From: Diphasiastrum complanatum
Lineage: Eukaryota; Streptophyta; Lycopodiopsida; Lycopodiales; Lycopodiaceae
DNA length: 64,000 bases
Assembly (NCBI GenBank): GCA_029204225.1
Contig: CM055093.1
Span: forward strand, 33,410,842 to 33,474,841
Direction of reading: 5' to 3'
In this document: positions 20,401 to 32,339 of the stretch, one piece after another
How positions within the stretch are numbered: position 1 is the stretch's first letter
Layout: each line of letters starts with the position of its first letter
Translations under genes and position numbers: made by a program
Notes under the pieces: generated by a model
What the model was told of the DNA's origin: nothing
Database searches by the model: none
What the model saw: only the letters and a program-made list of their open reading frames with translations

Positions 20401-23400
20401 AAACTCCAATTCTAACTCAAAGAGCGGACCTTGTTACTGTTGTGGCAAACCAGGCCATTTCAAAAAAGGAATGTTGAATGAAGAAAGAATGCTTTGAGTG
20501 TAAGAGGAAGAAGAAGACGAAAGAGCTCTAGACCTTCTAATGATTCTTAGGATCACAATCTTCTAACTTTGTTGATGGCAATGAAGATGACGAAAAATAC
20601 CAATTGCATATGATGCACGAACCAAAGTTCTCCATGGATGATGCTTGGTACTCGGATTTAGGTGTATCATCACACACGACAAGGAAGGAATGCTCTCTAC
20701 TTTCAAGAAGGGGGACAACAAAGGCTATTGAAATTTGTCACTCAATTCCTAGAACGGAGATACTAATCATACTAGCACTCACAACCAACCAAGATCAACA
20801 TGAGAGATTGAAAGGAGTTAGATAAATCAAAGTAAGAGCGTAGCTTGCTATAATGGAATGAGGGAGGTGGGGGCCGTCTTTATATAGACTTTCATAGCCT
20901 TAGCAAAAGCTAAAAGCAAAAAGCAAACGCCTAAAGATAGATCCTATATCAAGTAAATGTCCTGACTTATTACTAAAACCAAAAAGCAATGCTCTATAAA
21001 TGCCCTTTTCCACCCTACCACATGCATAGAACATTGACTAGGAACTCAAACTTTGACCTTGACTAGTATAATAGAATGCAGGTATGGCATAATCAACATA
21101 AGTGGTGCAAAGAAACACTATTTCTAACCATATTCAACTTCTCCAGAAGTTCATGAGCATACTTGATTGAGAAATGAAAAGACTATATCCTTTTCTCCAC
21201 ACTTCAATCCCAAGGAAGTATTGTAGTGAGTCAAGATCTTTTATATCAGAGTTTGATGAGAGATCTTTCTTAATATCCTTAATCAAACCCTGATCCGAAC
21301 TTGTGATGACGAGATCATCCACATACATCGCTACAATAACAATAAGACCATCCTGACCAAAACATAATGTGTAGGCTTTGACCTACTCAAAAAAGTCAAT
21401 CTCCTCAAAGTATGTGTCAATCCTCGTGTACCAGCCCCGGGTGCTTTCTCAAGTCCATAAAATGCCCTTGTCCAACTCACAAACCTTGTCTTCCTATCCT
21501 GCTACTGTGTGATGTTCTAGCTGCTCCATATAGACTTCCTCCTCTAGAAAGCCATTCAAGAATGCACTCTTAACATCCATTTTTTAATATTCCAACCAAA
21601 ATAAGCTGCCAAAGACAAAACATCCTCACAGTAGTGAGCATAGCAACTAGTGCAAAAGTTTCTTCGTAGTCAATCCCTTCCTATTGAGCATACTCTTTTG
21701 CAACAAATCTTGCTTATGTTTGTCTATAGATCCATCCAATTTATACTTAGTTCTATAGATCGACTTGTATCCACTCGGCTTTTTACCTGTAGGTAATTGA
21801 ACAAGCCTCCAAGTCTTGTTCTTCATAATTGAATTTTAGTCTTTATCTATTACCAAGCCTCCAAGTCTTGTTTTTCATAAGTGAATTGTACTCTTCATCC
21901 ATAGCTTTCCTCCAAATATCCTCTTTTTCAGCTTCCCTAGAAGACTTTTATTGATGACTATTCTAGAAAATGTTGGATATATTTCTTGAGGAATAATTTG
22001 CGAGCATTCAAATTCTTTGTTGAGTTCAAGAATTTAATATAAAATCAAATAAACAAGAAAAGTAAATGCCTAAGGAGAAAAAAGCGTGGAGAGTACGTCT
22101 CTAATAAATTTAGAGATCTTTGCATAGAGCACACAATAAAGAGGCAATTATGAACTTCTTATATACCTCAACAAAATTGTGTATCAAAAAGAAAGAATCG
22201 TACAATTGTGGAAAAACACCCAAAGAGGTGTTTTATGGTAGAAGACCAAGTGGTTCTCACTTGAGGACCTTTGGTTGTGATGCTTATGCACATGCACCCA
22301 ATTATTTACACAGAAACTTAATGATAATCAACGAAATGTATGATAAAAAGGAAAAACATATCGGTTGTCTAATCAAATCACTAAAAAATCATTGTTGGTA
22401 GACACGTCATTTCAATTAAAAAATGCTTGATGATTTTCTACAAAAACAAGTGGACGACAAGCTATTTCTCATGGCATTCATATTTCTTCACTAGAAGATG
22501 AAGACATTGATCATGCAGATGGTGGACAACCACCTAATGAAGAAGATGAGCAGGTTACATCTAATTTTTAAATTGATTCACCTATCTACAAGGAGCCTTG
22601 AAAGGAACTATTGAATTTCACCCATTGTCTAAGTACTAAATGATGATGACTCTAACTCATTTGAAGAAGCATCTCAACCTAAAGCTTAAAAAAATGCAAT
22701 TAAAGAAGAGTATTCTTCTACTTTGAAGAATAACACTTGGGAGATTGTGAAGAAAAGTGAAGTCAAAAAGAGAATTGATACCAAACGGGTGTACCAAATC
22801 GAATACAATTCCAATTGTGAGGTGGACAAGTTCAAGGCAAGCTTGGTGGCTAAAGAGTATGTGCAAAGAGAAGCTATAAACTATAATGAGACTTTTGCTC
22901 CTGTAGCCAAACTGCATACTATTAAAACAATTCCTGCTATTGCCACTCATTACAATTGGTTGATTGAGCAAATGGATGTAAAATCAGGTTTTCTTGAAGC
23001 TCTTCTTGACGAAGTTTATGTTGAGCAACCTCAAGGTTATGGACAATGGGGAGTGCCAGGTATTTCTTTGCATTCATTCATTTGTTTTGGTTCATGTATT
23101 ATGTAATGTCATAAGGAATGAAAGAAAAACTAAGGAAACTTTCAGGTGAATTTGTTGACGTCATAGATGCACTGCGTTTCTGAAACGCGTTTCAAAATCG
23201 CGTTCAGAAATGCGTTTCTGAAAAATACAAAAAAATTTCAAAAACTTTTTTTTTATATATATTGTTTTTGGTTTTTTTATGGGCAATATGGGTATCAGAT
23301 GAAAGCTCTAACTAAGAGCATAATTACTGTGTACTTTGTCGACTGTTTCGGGTGCAGGATGGTCCAGTTCAGGTGCATTAATCCATGTTGGGTTCTGTCA

Positions 23401-26400
23401 AGGATAAAAATTCAAAACTAACCTCTAGCCTGTCTGTTACGATCACAGATGGTCCCAGTAAGTGTGTTTTCGCTCAGGGAGTTGGCAGGCCAAGTCATGA
23501 AGAGCGTTGCCCCCCAAACCAGGGAGCTACCGCCCCCCGGACCCCTGTTTCTCCCCCCGAACCCCCTGAGCATTTATTGAAAACCAGAGCAAATAACAAC
23601 CAAATAGCTATTGAAAATAAGATCTATTTGTACCCCATCTACTGCACTTCTGAGAGGCAAAACGCTGGTTTGACCATTGATCCCCTGAAAAATTTTCAGC
23701 CATAAGCTATTTTTCCAAAAAAAAAAAAATTTTTTTTTTTTTTGCGATTCTAGGAGGAGAAACGCATTTTCAGAAACGCGTGCCCTCGGAAATGCGTTTC
23801 TGTGCATCTATGGTTGACGTACTTCTACATGATAACCATTAGGACATATATTGGTTAAGTTACAGACTAAAATTGAACTGCCCAGATCAACATGGGAAGC
23901 AACTTCTTGTCTATCAATAAATGTACTCAATTCAAACATTAGTTGGTGAGATTATGTTGGAGCTGAGAACCATAGAATCCGTGAACCGTGGATGTACAGT
24001 GAACCGCACGGTTCACAAAGTCTGGTTCCAAGAACCGTGAAGAACCGTAATAAATAATTAATTAATTGATTATAATAATTAATTAATTACATGAACCGCC
24101 ACGGTTCATGAACCGTGGTACGGTTCACTGTACGGTACTTAGAACCCACAGCTCTGAGAACCGTGGGTTCTATGCTGAGAACCTATTCATTGACATACAT
24201 AGTAAACTCATACAGTTTGTCTATGAGATTCATAAAGTTAGCATGAAATTTTCCACAATAAACTTCAATTCCAAATTGTCTGCTTTGTCAAATTTGAGAC
24301 AGAATCTGTTTCAGTTCAATCACAACTTCCTAGGTATCTGTACTACTAAAACTCAGGACGTGCAATGACAAATTTTCTTCATAAGAACTGATAAGGTCAT
24401 CGTGAAGAGAGGTTTCCTGTCAGAATTTATATGCTTGAATCTAAGAATGGCAGTTCATACTTCTATCTTGAACCAAAATTTTTCAAATCAGCGCAAATAT
24501 CAAACTTAAAATCTTACAAGACTTCACATACCCAGGTCTGATTTGAGCCATACTATGCAACGCTCTCCAAGCAGTAAGAGCAGCAAATGGTATTGCAGCT
24601 GCTGCCTGCAAAAAAATTTGTATCTTTTATCAAAATTCAAACTATAATAGCATGCTTCCTATAAGAACAATATCCAGTGTACTATATTTATCATGCCTGA
24701 CATTGACTCAGCCTCTAGGTAGTTATGGCAAAAAGATTGACCATAAGATGTTGATGACACTAATGTCACCCCTACGTCTAGGTTCTTCAATTTAAAAGGC
24801 CACAGAACAGTGCTTAGATATCTGAAGGGGAATGGCAACTACCTGGATCATGGATTTACAGCAGATACAGTATTGTCCAAAAATGACAAATCCTGGCCAT
24901 CATCACATACTTTTTACAAGTTTATATATTATTTTGCCAATCAAGTTCCATCCCATCATCCATGCATGCTGGTTAGTGTCGTATCGGAATCCTGTATCAT
25001 TTTACTGGACCATCCTGCTGTCTTTCAAAAGGAAGATAAACTTGCCTTAGCTACTCTCAACATTAGGCAATAAGTGATTTCATTCGATAATCATTCTCTA
25101 GAGACAGCCTCAGTTAACAAGATTATCATCTGCAGGAAAAAAAAGTTTGTGCGTTGTGAATTTAATGTTTCAGTGTCCTTTGTTGGAAATCACTAGTAAA
25201 GGATAGTGCTGTCTCCTGTTTAAGAGGTGCTGTAAGTTGATCACCTCAGATATTAGAATAGTAAGGCGAAAAGCCTTACCTCAAGGTATTAATATGCTAA
25301 GGCAAAAATACCTACAGCAACTCTCAATGTTGGGAAACCTGACAAAGAGGTGCTAGCCTTATTGGTAGCAATGATGCTCTAACAATTTCAAAGAGTGAAA
25401 TTTGTTGAAGGAAATTTGCATGGAGAAAGCTATTATGAAAAGGATTATGGAGGCACCAGCCCATCAGAAGACCAACAAGGAAGTTTGTAGACTTTACTTG
25501 AGATGGATCTTCGTTTCTAATACCGTAGCCATGAATGCAAAATGTACATCCTCATGTTGATTCTCATGTCGATCTTGATCTTGATCCTCATGCTGCTTCT
25601 CAAGATCTTCTAGCTCCCTGTTTACTTGACTCTCCCTATTCCAAGCTAACTCCATCTTTGATAGTCTCATAGTACCACCTAGGTAACTTTCTAGTAAACG
25701 GTGTAGGATGCTTCCTGCTTGGCAAAGTCGGAGGTGAATAAGTATTCCATGCACTTGACCTCTCTTTCCTTCTCTATCAAGGCTTCTCTAGGCAAATGAG
25801 TTGGTGTAGGTAGTTTGTGTGTTGATTCAAGTTCTTGTAATACCATCATGATTCATCTTGCTCTTATTCCCAAGATGTTTCTTTATGAGATCCTATCTCA
25901 TCAAAGATAACATCATTGCTTATAATAGCCTTCTTTGTTGCATTGTCATAAAGCTTGTATCCCTTTTCTTTATCATCATATCCAAGCATCAAACACTTTG
26001 TTGCCTTTGAATCCAACTTGCTTCTCACATCCTTAGATATATGTAGCATTCAACTCATAAAAAATGCGCCTAGTTTCCCATAAAGATCACATCATGACAA
26101 AATTCTGATAGGCTAGAGGTAAACTATTAAGCATAATGGACACTAAAAATGAATCAAATATTTTCTCCAACCGCTATAACTTGCGCTCTGAGATCTTTCA
26201 CCCGTGTAAAATAATCCGTCACTAATTCTCTTGTATCCATTTTCAAAGTGTGTAGCTTATTAGTTAAGAACAAGACCCTAGATTGATTTACATTCTTGTA
26301 CAAATTTTTGAAAATATTCCAAGCTTCCTTGGGTCCAACAACATCTCTAATGTGAGGAATAATCATATCTTTAATTGATATGTCAATGATATAATGAGCT

Positions 26401-29400
26401 TTTCTTCTCCGTTTCAGATACTCTCTCCTCTATCATTTGTGGGAGGTATTTCGGCCCCTGTAACAATTTCCAAAAATTCTCGATCCATGAGAATATTTTG
26501 CATCGAATTTCTAGATGCTAAACTTTGCGCCATCAAGTTTAATAGCCTTGGATAATACCGCGTCATTTAAACTTGCCATTGTATTCAATAAAAAATTTGC
26601 TGGTTTTGCAAAATTTTATCATTCAACAAATTTTATAAGTTCCACAATGTTTGTTAGTTCCTCCAAATCTGAATCTTTTTGCCAGTCTATGCCAATTTTC
26701 TGATTATTCAATCTTTGCACGTTCTGAATTCAAACCAACAGCTGGTTCTACTCTTTGTAGGTAACGTACTGTTCCAGCAGCGAATTCTTGAGATTCAATG
26801 ATTTGTTTCAGCTTTTGTTATGGCTGTCTTGTTACAATACCAGCAGTGATTAGCATCAATCATCCTGACTATTCAACAGCCTTCGGCTATACAGCTATCC
26901 TTAAAACGATCTGTCAAGGTCTTCCTGCAGCAACTTTATGAACAACACCCAACCAAAACAATTCCGTAGCAATCTGCCGAGCTGTAACGTACTTCCAAAA
27001 CGAACCTTGTTGTCCTCGCAATAATCTTTTGAACCCTGCAAAGTTATCGTCCAAACCTTAGCAGCAATCCAGCTATCAACAATCTTCCAACAGTAGATCT
27101 GCAGCGATCTGCAGCAAATATGTTTTGATACAATGATCTACAGTAACAAATTTTAACAGGTCAGAACTTGTCCCGATTTTAAACCGTAGGTAAGAATCTA
27201 CAGTGTTCGACAGCAGTGGTTTGATTCAGCAAACAACTGAGATTTCCAGCAGGTGAGGTAGTAACTTTGAATTTTCACTTGCCAATTGCTTCTTATCTTA
27301 TGGGGGATAGTATTTGAATGCTCACAGTCAAACTTGTCATATGATTTGCTGCTCCCAGACATTGAGAACAAAACCCTTCCTGTAGAAAGGTAGGGATACT
27401 GATGTTTTGTACCTCTTTTTAGGTGTTCTTATTTCACTTATCAATTCATGGGTTCCATGAACTCTGGAAGATAATGCATTTCGTAGAAAGCTTAAAAGAG
27501 GTGGAAGGCCTTAAAAGAGGATGCCATTAGAACTTATTCATAAAGTGGTTGCCTACAGTCAGCCAGCAAAGCTTTAACTCCAAAATTCAAAACCTGCACA
27601 CACTCTTGTATTCAGGCTCTCATAATAAACAGTGCATAACTGAAAATAGAAGAACATCCAGTGAAGTGGAATAGAACAGCTGTATCTGATAAGTTCGCAC
27701 ACAACATACATGTTTATGTGGTGCTTAGGCACTCAAATGTAGATCACTTACTACATGTGTAAGGTTAGCTGGCTTTGGAGCAAGCTGTTCATCTGCAAGG
27801 ATGGCATAATCAGTGTAAGTGCCTCGTACTGCTGTAGGATGTAGCGATCCAAAAACTTCTTGTCCAACATGTAATTGACTAACGGCTTTTCCAACGGCTG
27901 TTATCTCACCGCTGACATCCCTTCCCAATATCAAAGGCAAAAGTGGCTTGAACAAGGACTTTCCATAGCCACCTCGCATCTGAGAACAAAAAAAATTATG
28001 AATCTGTAATCACAAGCTCAAGCCTTAAAACAAGATGCTCAAGCCTTAATGAAAGCAAATCAAATATTAACACATAGGCCAAACTTAAAAAAATGTGTGA
28101 GAACTAATTATTATTTTTACTAGTTCTACGTAAACAATCTCCCCCACTTATAGCATATTTTACTTATAGATCCTTATTCTAGCCTCGTTCCCATAATAAT
28201 AGGGCATACATTGTGCCTAAACTGCATTAAAGTAGAAATTTGTATTTCAATATAGAATCTTGTAACATTGGTCTCCCCTACCATTTCAATGTCGGTCCTT
28301 CAGCACTTACTACTTTGGAGATTATGTTCATTTGGAGCTCCCCTTGAAAAGGGATTATTGTATAAGTTGCACTCTATTGTGATATTTCATTATGCAACAA
28401 AGACTTAGAACACGACTCTTTGTTCCATGTACTTGACTACCAAAGAATGTTAGCTCAACTAAATCAAGTTAGTTCAAACATGCCTTTGCCCAAGTGTTCA
28501 TCAATTAAAGGAAGTATGTATGTTCCTTAACAAATTATTTTCTCTTTCATGATTTAACTACTTCCTTTGGCTCAATAGATATTTGTTCTCAAATAGCACA
28601 ATAAGACTCATCATAATCCTCATTTGATTTCACTCTTCACTAGCCGATACATCATGTTGGTCACCATATTAAAGAACTCACATTTGGATTCCTGGGCGTA
28701 GAGCTTCTCCTGTCTTAGTAAGACCTAAGATGCTCCTCTAAGGTCTTACTATAGATGAGAATATCATCCAAGTAAACTATTACGAGCTTACCTAGATATG
28801 GACGAAGAAAATCGTTCATCATCTACTAAAAGGTCGCGGGAGCATTCGTCATTCCAAATGGGTCCTCCTCTTTATTGTAGCTTTAATTTCATTGTTATTG
28901 CTATTTTCTTTTGTTTGGCATATGGCACTGATTCTTGGATTTTAAAGTTCATTGAATACCCCTATTCATATGTTTCCTCACAAATTAAGGCAGAAAACTT
29001 TCGGTCCTTCAACATTATCTAGAATACTTTGTTGAAGGTGACGGTGAACAATGAAGGACATAATAGTGCATTTTTGGAATTTTTTGTACATCCTTAACTG
29101 TTGTTTTTTCCACCCAAACACATTGTTTAAAAATAAACAAAGAAAAAAATTTGCAACATTACGATCCAAAACACTCCGAAATCTCGAAACCGTTCCAAAT
29201 CGGAATGCTCCCAGATCTCGAAACCGTTCTAGAACTTGCATTCCGGAATGCAGTGCAACTTAGCATACAACTAGAGCAGTAACCCAAGGTCAATTGGGAG
29301 AGACCCAAAACCGAACATGTTGGAGCAGTTGCATAGCAAGTACCACCTCAGGCTATGACTATTTTGTGAGAGGTATTAGGGGAATCAATTGAAGTATTGT

Positions 29401-32000
29401 GATCAATAGGGATTGAACTAATGAGAGCTCTTATTGACCATCCAAGGTACCTCCCCCATGGGATGGAATATGTTAGTATGGGACGCCATGGCTACCACTC
29501 AATGGATTGATTGGCGATGTCCTCTAGGCTTTTGGGTGATCACGGGCTCAATTGGGCAATGAGTCATGTGAGCAACACTCTATAGGTCTAGTTGGCTCTA
29601 GTACGATCTAACTAACTAGCAAGATTTACATCGTTAATGCTTGTAGCCCTCCTTAATCATGACCATTTGTATTTCTCTTAGGGCCTAGAATTTATGACCC
29701 CTAACACCATCACTGAACCCAATAAAAGCACTAGGAGGTTGAGTTGCAATTCTCTTAGTTGTTTCTCACTCCGGTGTTTCCTAGACCACTTTTAGAATGT
29801 CTGTGGGACAAAAGCGTTTCAAAGTCATGAAGCTCTTTGGCTCATTGTACTAAGGGAAGTGCCTTAAACTCCTAGCATTCACATTCAGGAGGATAGAAAT
29901 TGAGGGCAACACTTATTATATGCTAATGTGAGCCTCCACTTTTGTCAACTTTGACAACCAATGCAAGTTATAAGATTGTAAAAGGTGCATAGTTCCATGT
30001 GAAGCAAATGAATTGGAAAAGATTAAGTGGCTTGTGCAACATGCTTTGACTATCTTGTATAGGTATTGAATCTCTAAATGATGTTGTTAGGAAAACCACC
30101 CAAAAGTGAAGTGATTGGTCAATAGTCCGCACATTCTATACCTTGTGGAACAAGTGAGCGAGCATGGTGGCTGAACACTTATGGCAATTGTTGAGAGGCA
30201 TGCCTCCTATCAAGGTTGACATCCAAGAAGTATATCAACTGATGATTTTAATAACACTTTTACGAGTTGCAAAGTGGGGATATATCATCACCAAATGGCT
30301 TAATTCTTGTAAGAAAAAAAAAAGAGCCTCTAAGTGAAGTTCTTCATTCTCCTGTGCACAATAGACTAGGGAGTTTCTAGAGATGACCCTTATGTTACTA
30401 AATTATTGAGTTGTACTTCTATCTAATGTTGAGAAAGTGGATAAGATTATGCTTTGAAGTGTTGCAAAAGTGCTTCATACATACACTTGATTGCAACTAT
30501 GTTCAAACTCTAGTCATTCACAACACCTTGCAACTTTCATCTACCTTGAATAGAGAAAGCAAATTGGTGGAAGGAAGAATAAAAAGAAAAGAAAAAAAAA
30601 GAGATTTGAAATACTCCAAACTATCAGTAATACCAAATCAAATTAGATCAACTCCAAGACCTTTGACCACTTAGGACTTCCTTACCCTTCAAACACATGC
30701 ATCATGTGTAAACCATAACCATGATGTTTAAACTACAACTTTTGTATGCAGCAATCCCATTATATTCAGGATTCCTACTTGATAATGTTATAACTAGCAT
30801 GCAAACATGTCAAGTATGTATTTGAGAATGATAACATTTTACTTCTTGGAACAATTTTTCAGTATTGAGAAACTTCAATATTCAACTCTTTAGTGTGGGA
30901 ATTGAACATGTGCAAAGTGGTAACTTGTCAAAAAACAAGGACACAATGGATGATTGGCCTATGGATTGTGGAATTCAACTTTTATGTCCAAGCAATGAGC
31001 TAGATAGTGGATTGCGACTCCTACTATATATTGATAGTATGTCCAAGGTAGTACCTGGCATAACACAGGAGAAACACAATCTTCAACCTTATAGAATCCA
31101 CCTATAAAGTTATCAACAATTACAAATAAACCAATTTCTTAAATCACGTACAAATGCTCTATATAGTTCATCTTGTCATAAAAAAAAAAGCAACGGCTTC
31201 AATTTCTGCATACTGAATTCACTATAACATGGGGAAGCTAGGCACAACGATTGAATAAGCATTGAAAACTGATTTGGTGCGTCGTTGTACATGTGGAAGC
31301 AAGGTGCAATATTCTTGTGATCCCAAAACACCTACTACCAATTACCAATGGGCCGTATGAATTTTCAATAAGGCAGTCAATGATGCTTTTAGTTTTGTTC
31401 TCCCACATAAAAAAAGAAAGGAAAGAAAGTTCCAAATGCAAATATACTCAAAGGTGTCCCTTATAGTGGAAAAAACTCAAATTAGAAGATCCCATAGTGA
31501 ATATTTGTCTGACATGGTCATGATTGAGGCAATTTGCTAGAATCCTCTACAAAGTGTGTCTAATTCCCCAATCCGATAGTAAGCCATAGTTGATTGTTGC
31601 AATTTTGTGATGCAAGCCTCTCTTTCTTTCTTCAATTGCCAAAGTGAACTAACTCTTTCTAAAATGGGGTCCCTTCCAATTGCTTGGCAAAACTTTGGCA
31701 CATCATCACATAAATAAAATCATTCCAAGTATCATGAAGAATATAGGTTCGTACTGGAGATTGAAAACTCAAGCTCACCTTGAGATCCAAAGGATTGATC
31801 CCCGCTGCCTTGGTGCGAACCAGCACCTCTGATGGCCCCAAATCAGGGATGGGCTCATTCAACCGCACTTCCAAAACCTCAGGCCCGCCAAATCTAGGCA
31901 GCACCACCGCCCTGCAAGTCGACATCCCCTGCCCCCCATCACCAAATCTCTTGGGCACAGTCCTTAAATGTGCTCGCATGGTGGCCTTCCTCACCAGCAT
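17277..32000 (-). CDS. RTN4IP1: RTN4IP1-like mitochondrial oxidoreductase, 5' four exons (partial)
   Basis: The four exons are 31779-32000, 27752-27979, 24532-24605 and 17277-17436. They join in frame (phases 0, 0, 2) to about 228 codons that align without gaps to the plant homologue of human RTN4IP1 (an MDR/GroES-like family member, At3g15090 in Arabidopsis). Visible parts are an N-terminal basic presequence, [14 protein letters not shown], the GroES-like domain with [14 protein letters not shown] and [27 protein letters not shown], and the Rossmann nucleotide-binding motif [13 protein letters not shown]. Family members are NAD(P)H-dependent quinone/enone reductases of mitochondria; animal RTN4IP1 acts in coenzyme Q synthesis. 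The C-terminal third is missing and must lie beyond the left edge. Introns are 7.1, 3.1 and 3.8 kb plus one over 17 kb. All visible exons are intact. Confidence 0.88.
17437..19639 (+). other. intron 3 left part, likely copia LTR/leader
   Basis: No coding frame. TTGATATTAGAGTAC at about 18099 resembles a decayed initiator-Met tRNA primer-binding site (TTGGTATCAGAGC) on the plus strand. The sequence from about 17.8 kb to 18.09 kb could therefore be the 5' LTR end of the plus-strand copia whose gag begins at 19640. The leader would then be unusually long, about 1.5 kb, so another insertion may be hidden here. Confidence 0.3.
19640..20790 (+). pseudogene. copia gag, zinc knuckle and protease start (plus strand)
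   Basis: Gag motifs are [46 protein letters not shown] and [11 protein letters not shown]. The nucleocapsid knuckle [12 protein letters not shown] is at about 20431-20466. The protease region [15 protein letters not shown] at about 20640 corresponds to WYLDSGASSHMT with the active-site DSG altered to DLG. Stops and frameshifts throughout. The element continues at 22096-23056 after a minus-strand copia inserted at about 20.8-22.1 kb. It lies in intron 3 in antisense to the host gene. Confidence 0.75.
20800..22095 (-). pseudogene. copia RT fragment (minus strand) nested in plus-strand copia
   Basis: Minus-strand frames read [27 protein letters not shown], then [17 protein letters not shown] (YVDD catalytic box, about 21320-21290), [12 protein letters not shown] and SLFISQSSM. 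The region between INT and RT of the same element may lie at 21780-21990. The 20.83-21.12 kb part contains a TATATAGAC and could be LTR sequence, but I could not define ends. It interrupts the plus-strand copia between protease and integrase. Confidence 0.65.
22096..23056 (+). pseudogene. copia integrase C-part and RT N-part (plus strand)
   Basis: Integrase end: [18 protein letters not shown], then [20 protein letters not shown] and CDAYAHAPN. After a degraded linker the RT begins with [57 protein letters not shown] and [20 protein letters not shown] (Asp of motif A). It stops at about 23056, before the YVDD box. This is the 3' continuation of the element at 19640. Confidence 0.75.
23162..23812. 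mobile_element. hAT-like MITE, CATAGATGCAC termini, 8-bp TSD
   Basis: A 651-bp non-autonomous element with exact 11-bp terminal inverted repeats, CATAGATGCAC at the left and GTGCATCTATG at the right. It is flanked by a perfect 8-bp target duplication GTTGACGT (23154-23161 and 23813-23820). Near both ends the motif GAAACGC/GCGTTTC recurs in both orientations (for example GAAACGCGTTTC), like the subterminal transposase sites of hAT elements. The inside has no coding frame. An 8-bp duplication indicates hAT-type mobilisation, but the termini lack the usual CAGGG start. Confidence 0.8.
23971..24174. mobile_element. hAT-like MITE, CATAGAA termini, 8-bp TSD
   Basis: A 204-bp element starting CATAGAATCC and ending GGGTTCTATG, flanked by a perfect 8-bp duplication CTGAGAAC (23963-23970 and 24175-24182). 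GAACCGTG/CACGGTTC motifs occur about ten times, including the palindrome GTGAACCGCACGGTTCAC. An AT-rich core (TAATTAATTAATT) lies at the centre. It shares the terminal CATAGA with the larger element 160 bp to the left, which suggests the same transposase family mobilised both. Confidence 0.8.
24532..24605 (-). CDS. RTN4IP1: RTN4IP1-like exon 3 (74 nt)
   Basis: A short exon, acceptor TTTGCAG|GCAGC and donor CTGG|GTATGT. It encodes [16 protein letters not shown] then HSMAQIRP plus two bases of a Gly codon completed by exon 4. The IPFAALTAW string is strongly conserved between the GroES-like and Rossmann domains of this family. Confidence 0.85.
24606..25493. other. intron 2 right part, no feature recognised
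   Basis: No clear gene. A short plus-strand peptide at 24810 ([15 protein letters not shown]) is reminiscent of copia RNase H, but it is too short and isolated to call. Confidence 0.4.
25494..26578 (-). pseudogene. copia gag joined to integrase end (internal deletion)
   Basis: On the minus strand, gag starts at 26578 with [17 protein letters not shown] and continues with [33 protein letters not shown] and [11 protein letters not shown]. After about 100 bp it passes directly to the C-terminal end of integrase, [20 protein letters not shown] followed by [16 protein letters not shown], and then to the linker before RT (25494-25754). Zinc knuckle, protease and most of integrase are therefore deleted. 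It lies in intron 2 in the sense direction of the host gene. The upstream 26.6-27.3 kb probably holds leader and LTR. Confidence 0.7.
26579..27751. other. intron 2, probable copia leader/LTR, otherwise empty
   Basis: No coding frame. The 26.7-27.25 kb part is rich in CAGCA/GCAGC words and precedes the copia gag start, so it is likely the leader and 5' LTR of that element. Boundaries could not be fixed. Confidence 0.3.
27752..27979 (-). CDS. RTN4IP1: RTN4IP1-like exon 2
   Basis: Acceptor TTCTCAG|ATGCGAGG, donor GTA|GTAAGTG. It encodes 76 residues from [15 protein letters not shown] through [14 protein letters not shown] to NLTHV. This is the core of the GroES-like fold. The ATG at its start is an internal codon, not the start of translation. 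Confidence 0.88.
27980..28689. other. intron 1 left part, no feature recognised
   Basis: AT-rich; no frame or repeat structure was recognised. Confidence 0.4.
28690..28870 (-). pseudogene. Ty3/gypsy RT scrap with YLDD box
   Basis: The minus strand reads [20 protein letters not shown] followed by SKTLEEHL, the catalytic box and following helix of gypsy RT. Nothing recognisable of the element remains on either side. The same stretch of another gypsy is at about 35640-35720. Confidence 0.7.
28871..31778. other. intron 1 right part, no gene recognised
   Basis: No convincing coding frame in about 2.9 kb. At 29170-29240 the phrase CTCGAAACCGTTC occurs twice beside CATTCCGGAATG, possibly one end of another small inverted-repeat transposon, but a partner end was not found. 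Confidence 0.4.
31779..32000 (-). CDS. RTN4IP1: RTN4IP1-like exon 1
   Basis: Starts [19 protein letters not shown], a basic, hydroxylated and acid-free leader that suits mitochondrial import; a second Met at residue 8 is an alternative start. It continues [17 protein letters not shown] and ends GINPLDLK before the donor AAG|GTGAGC. The exon ends in phase 0, as needed to join exon 2. Confidence 0.85.
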
Positions 32001-32339
32001 TTCTCTAATCTTGTTCTAGCATAGTGTGCAGCTGATTCTTACTGCCCCTCACCCTCTTTTCCTTGGAGGTCTGATGGACAATCAATCTTGCTGCTGCCTG
32101 CTCTTCTTTCCTTTTTCTTTCAGGTGATGCAATCCCAGACGCTACCTTGATGATCTTCAAAAGTAAGATGATAATCAAAAATCTGTGCAGAATTGAGCTG
32201 CTGTAAGCCTTGAATTGCTCAGGAGAATGAATTGATTAGTTATAAACTCTAGTTTCCGAGGTGATGTCGCTCTGATGCTTGCTTGCTGGCTGCCATTCTT
32301 CTGCCAGAAAAACAAACAAAAACAAAAGCTGCTTCTGCT

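Noticed and set aside
24780-24900. Copia RNase H fragment ([15 protein letters not shown])
   Set aside because: Only a dozen residues resemble RNase H and no neighbouring motif supports it.
29160-29260. Repeated CTCGAAACCGTTC beside CATTCCGGAATG as another MITE
   Set aside because: Only one end is suggestive; no inverted partner or target duplication was found.
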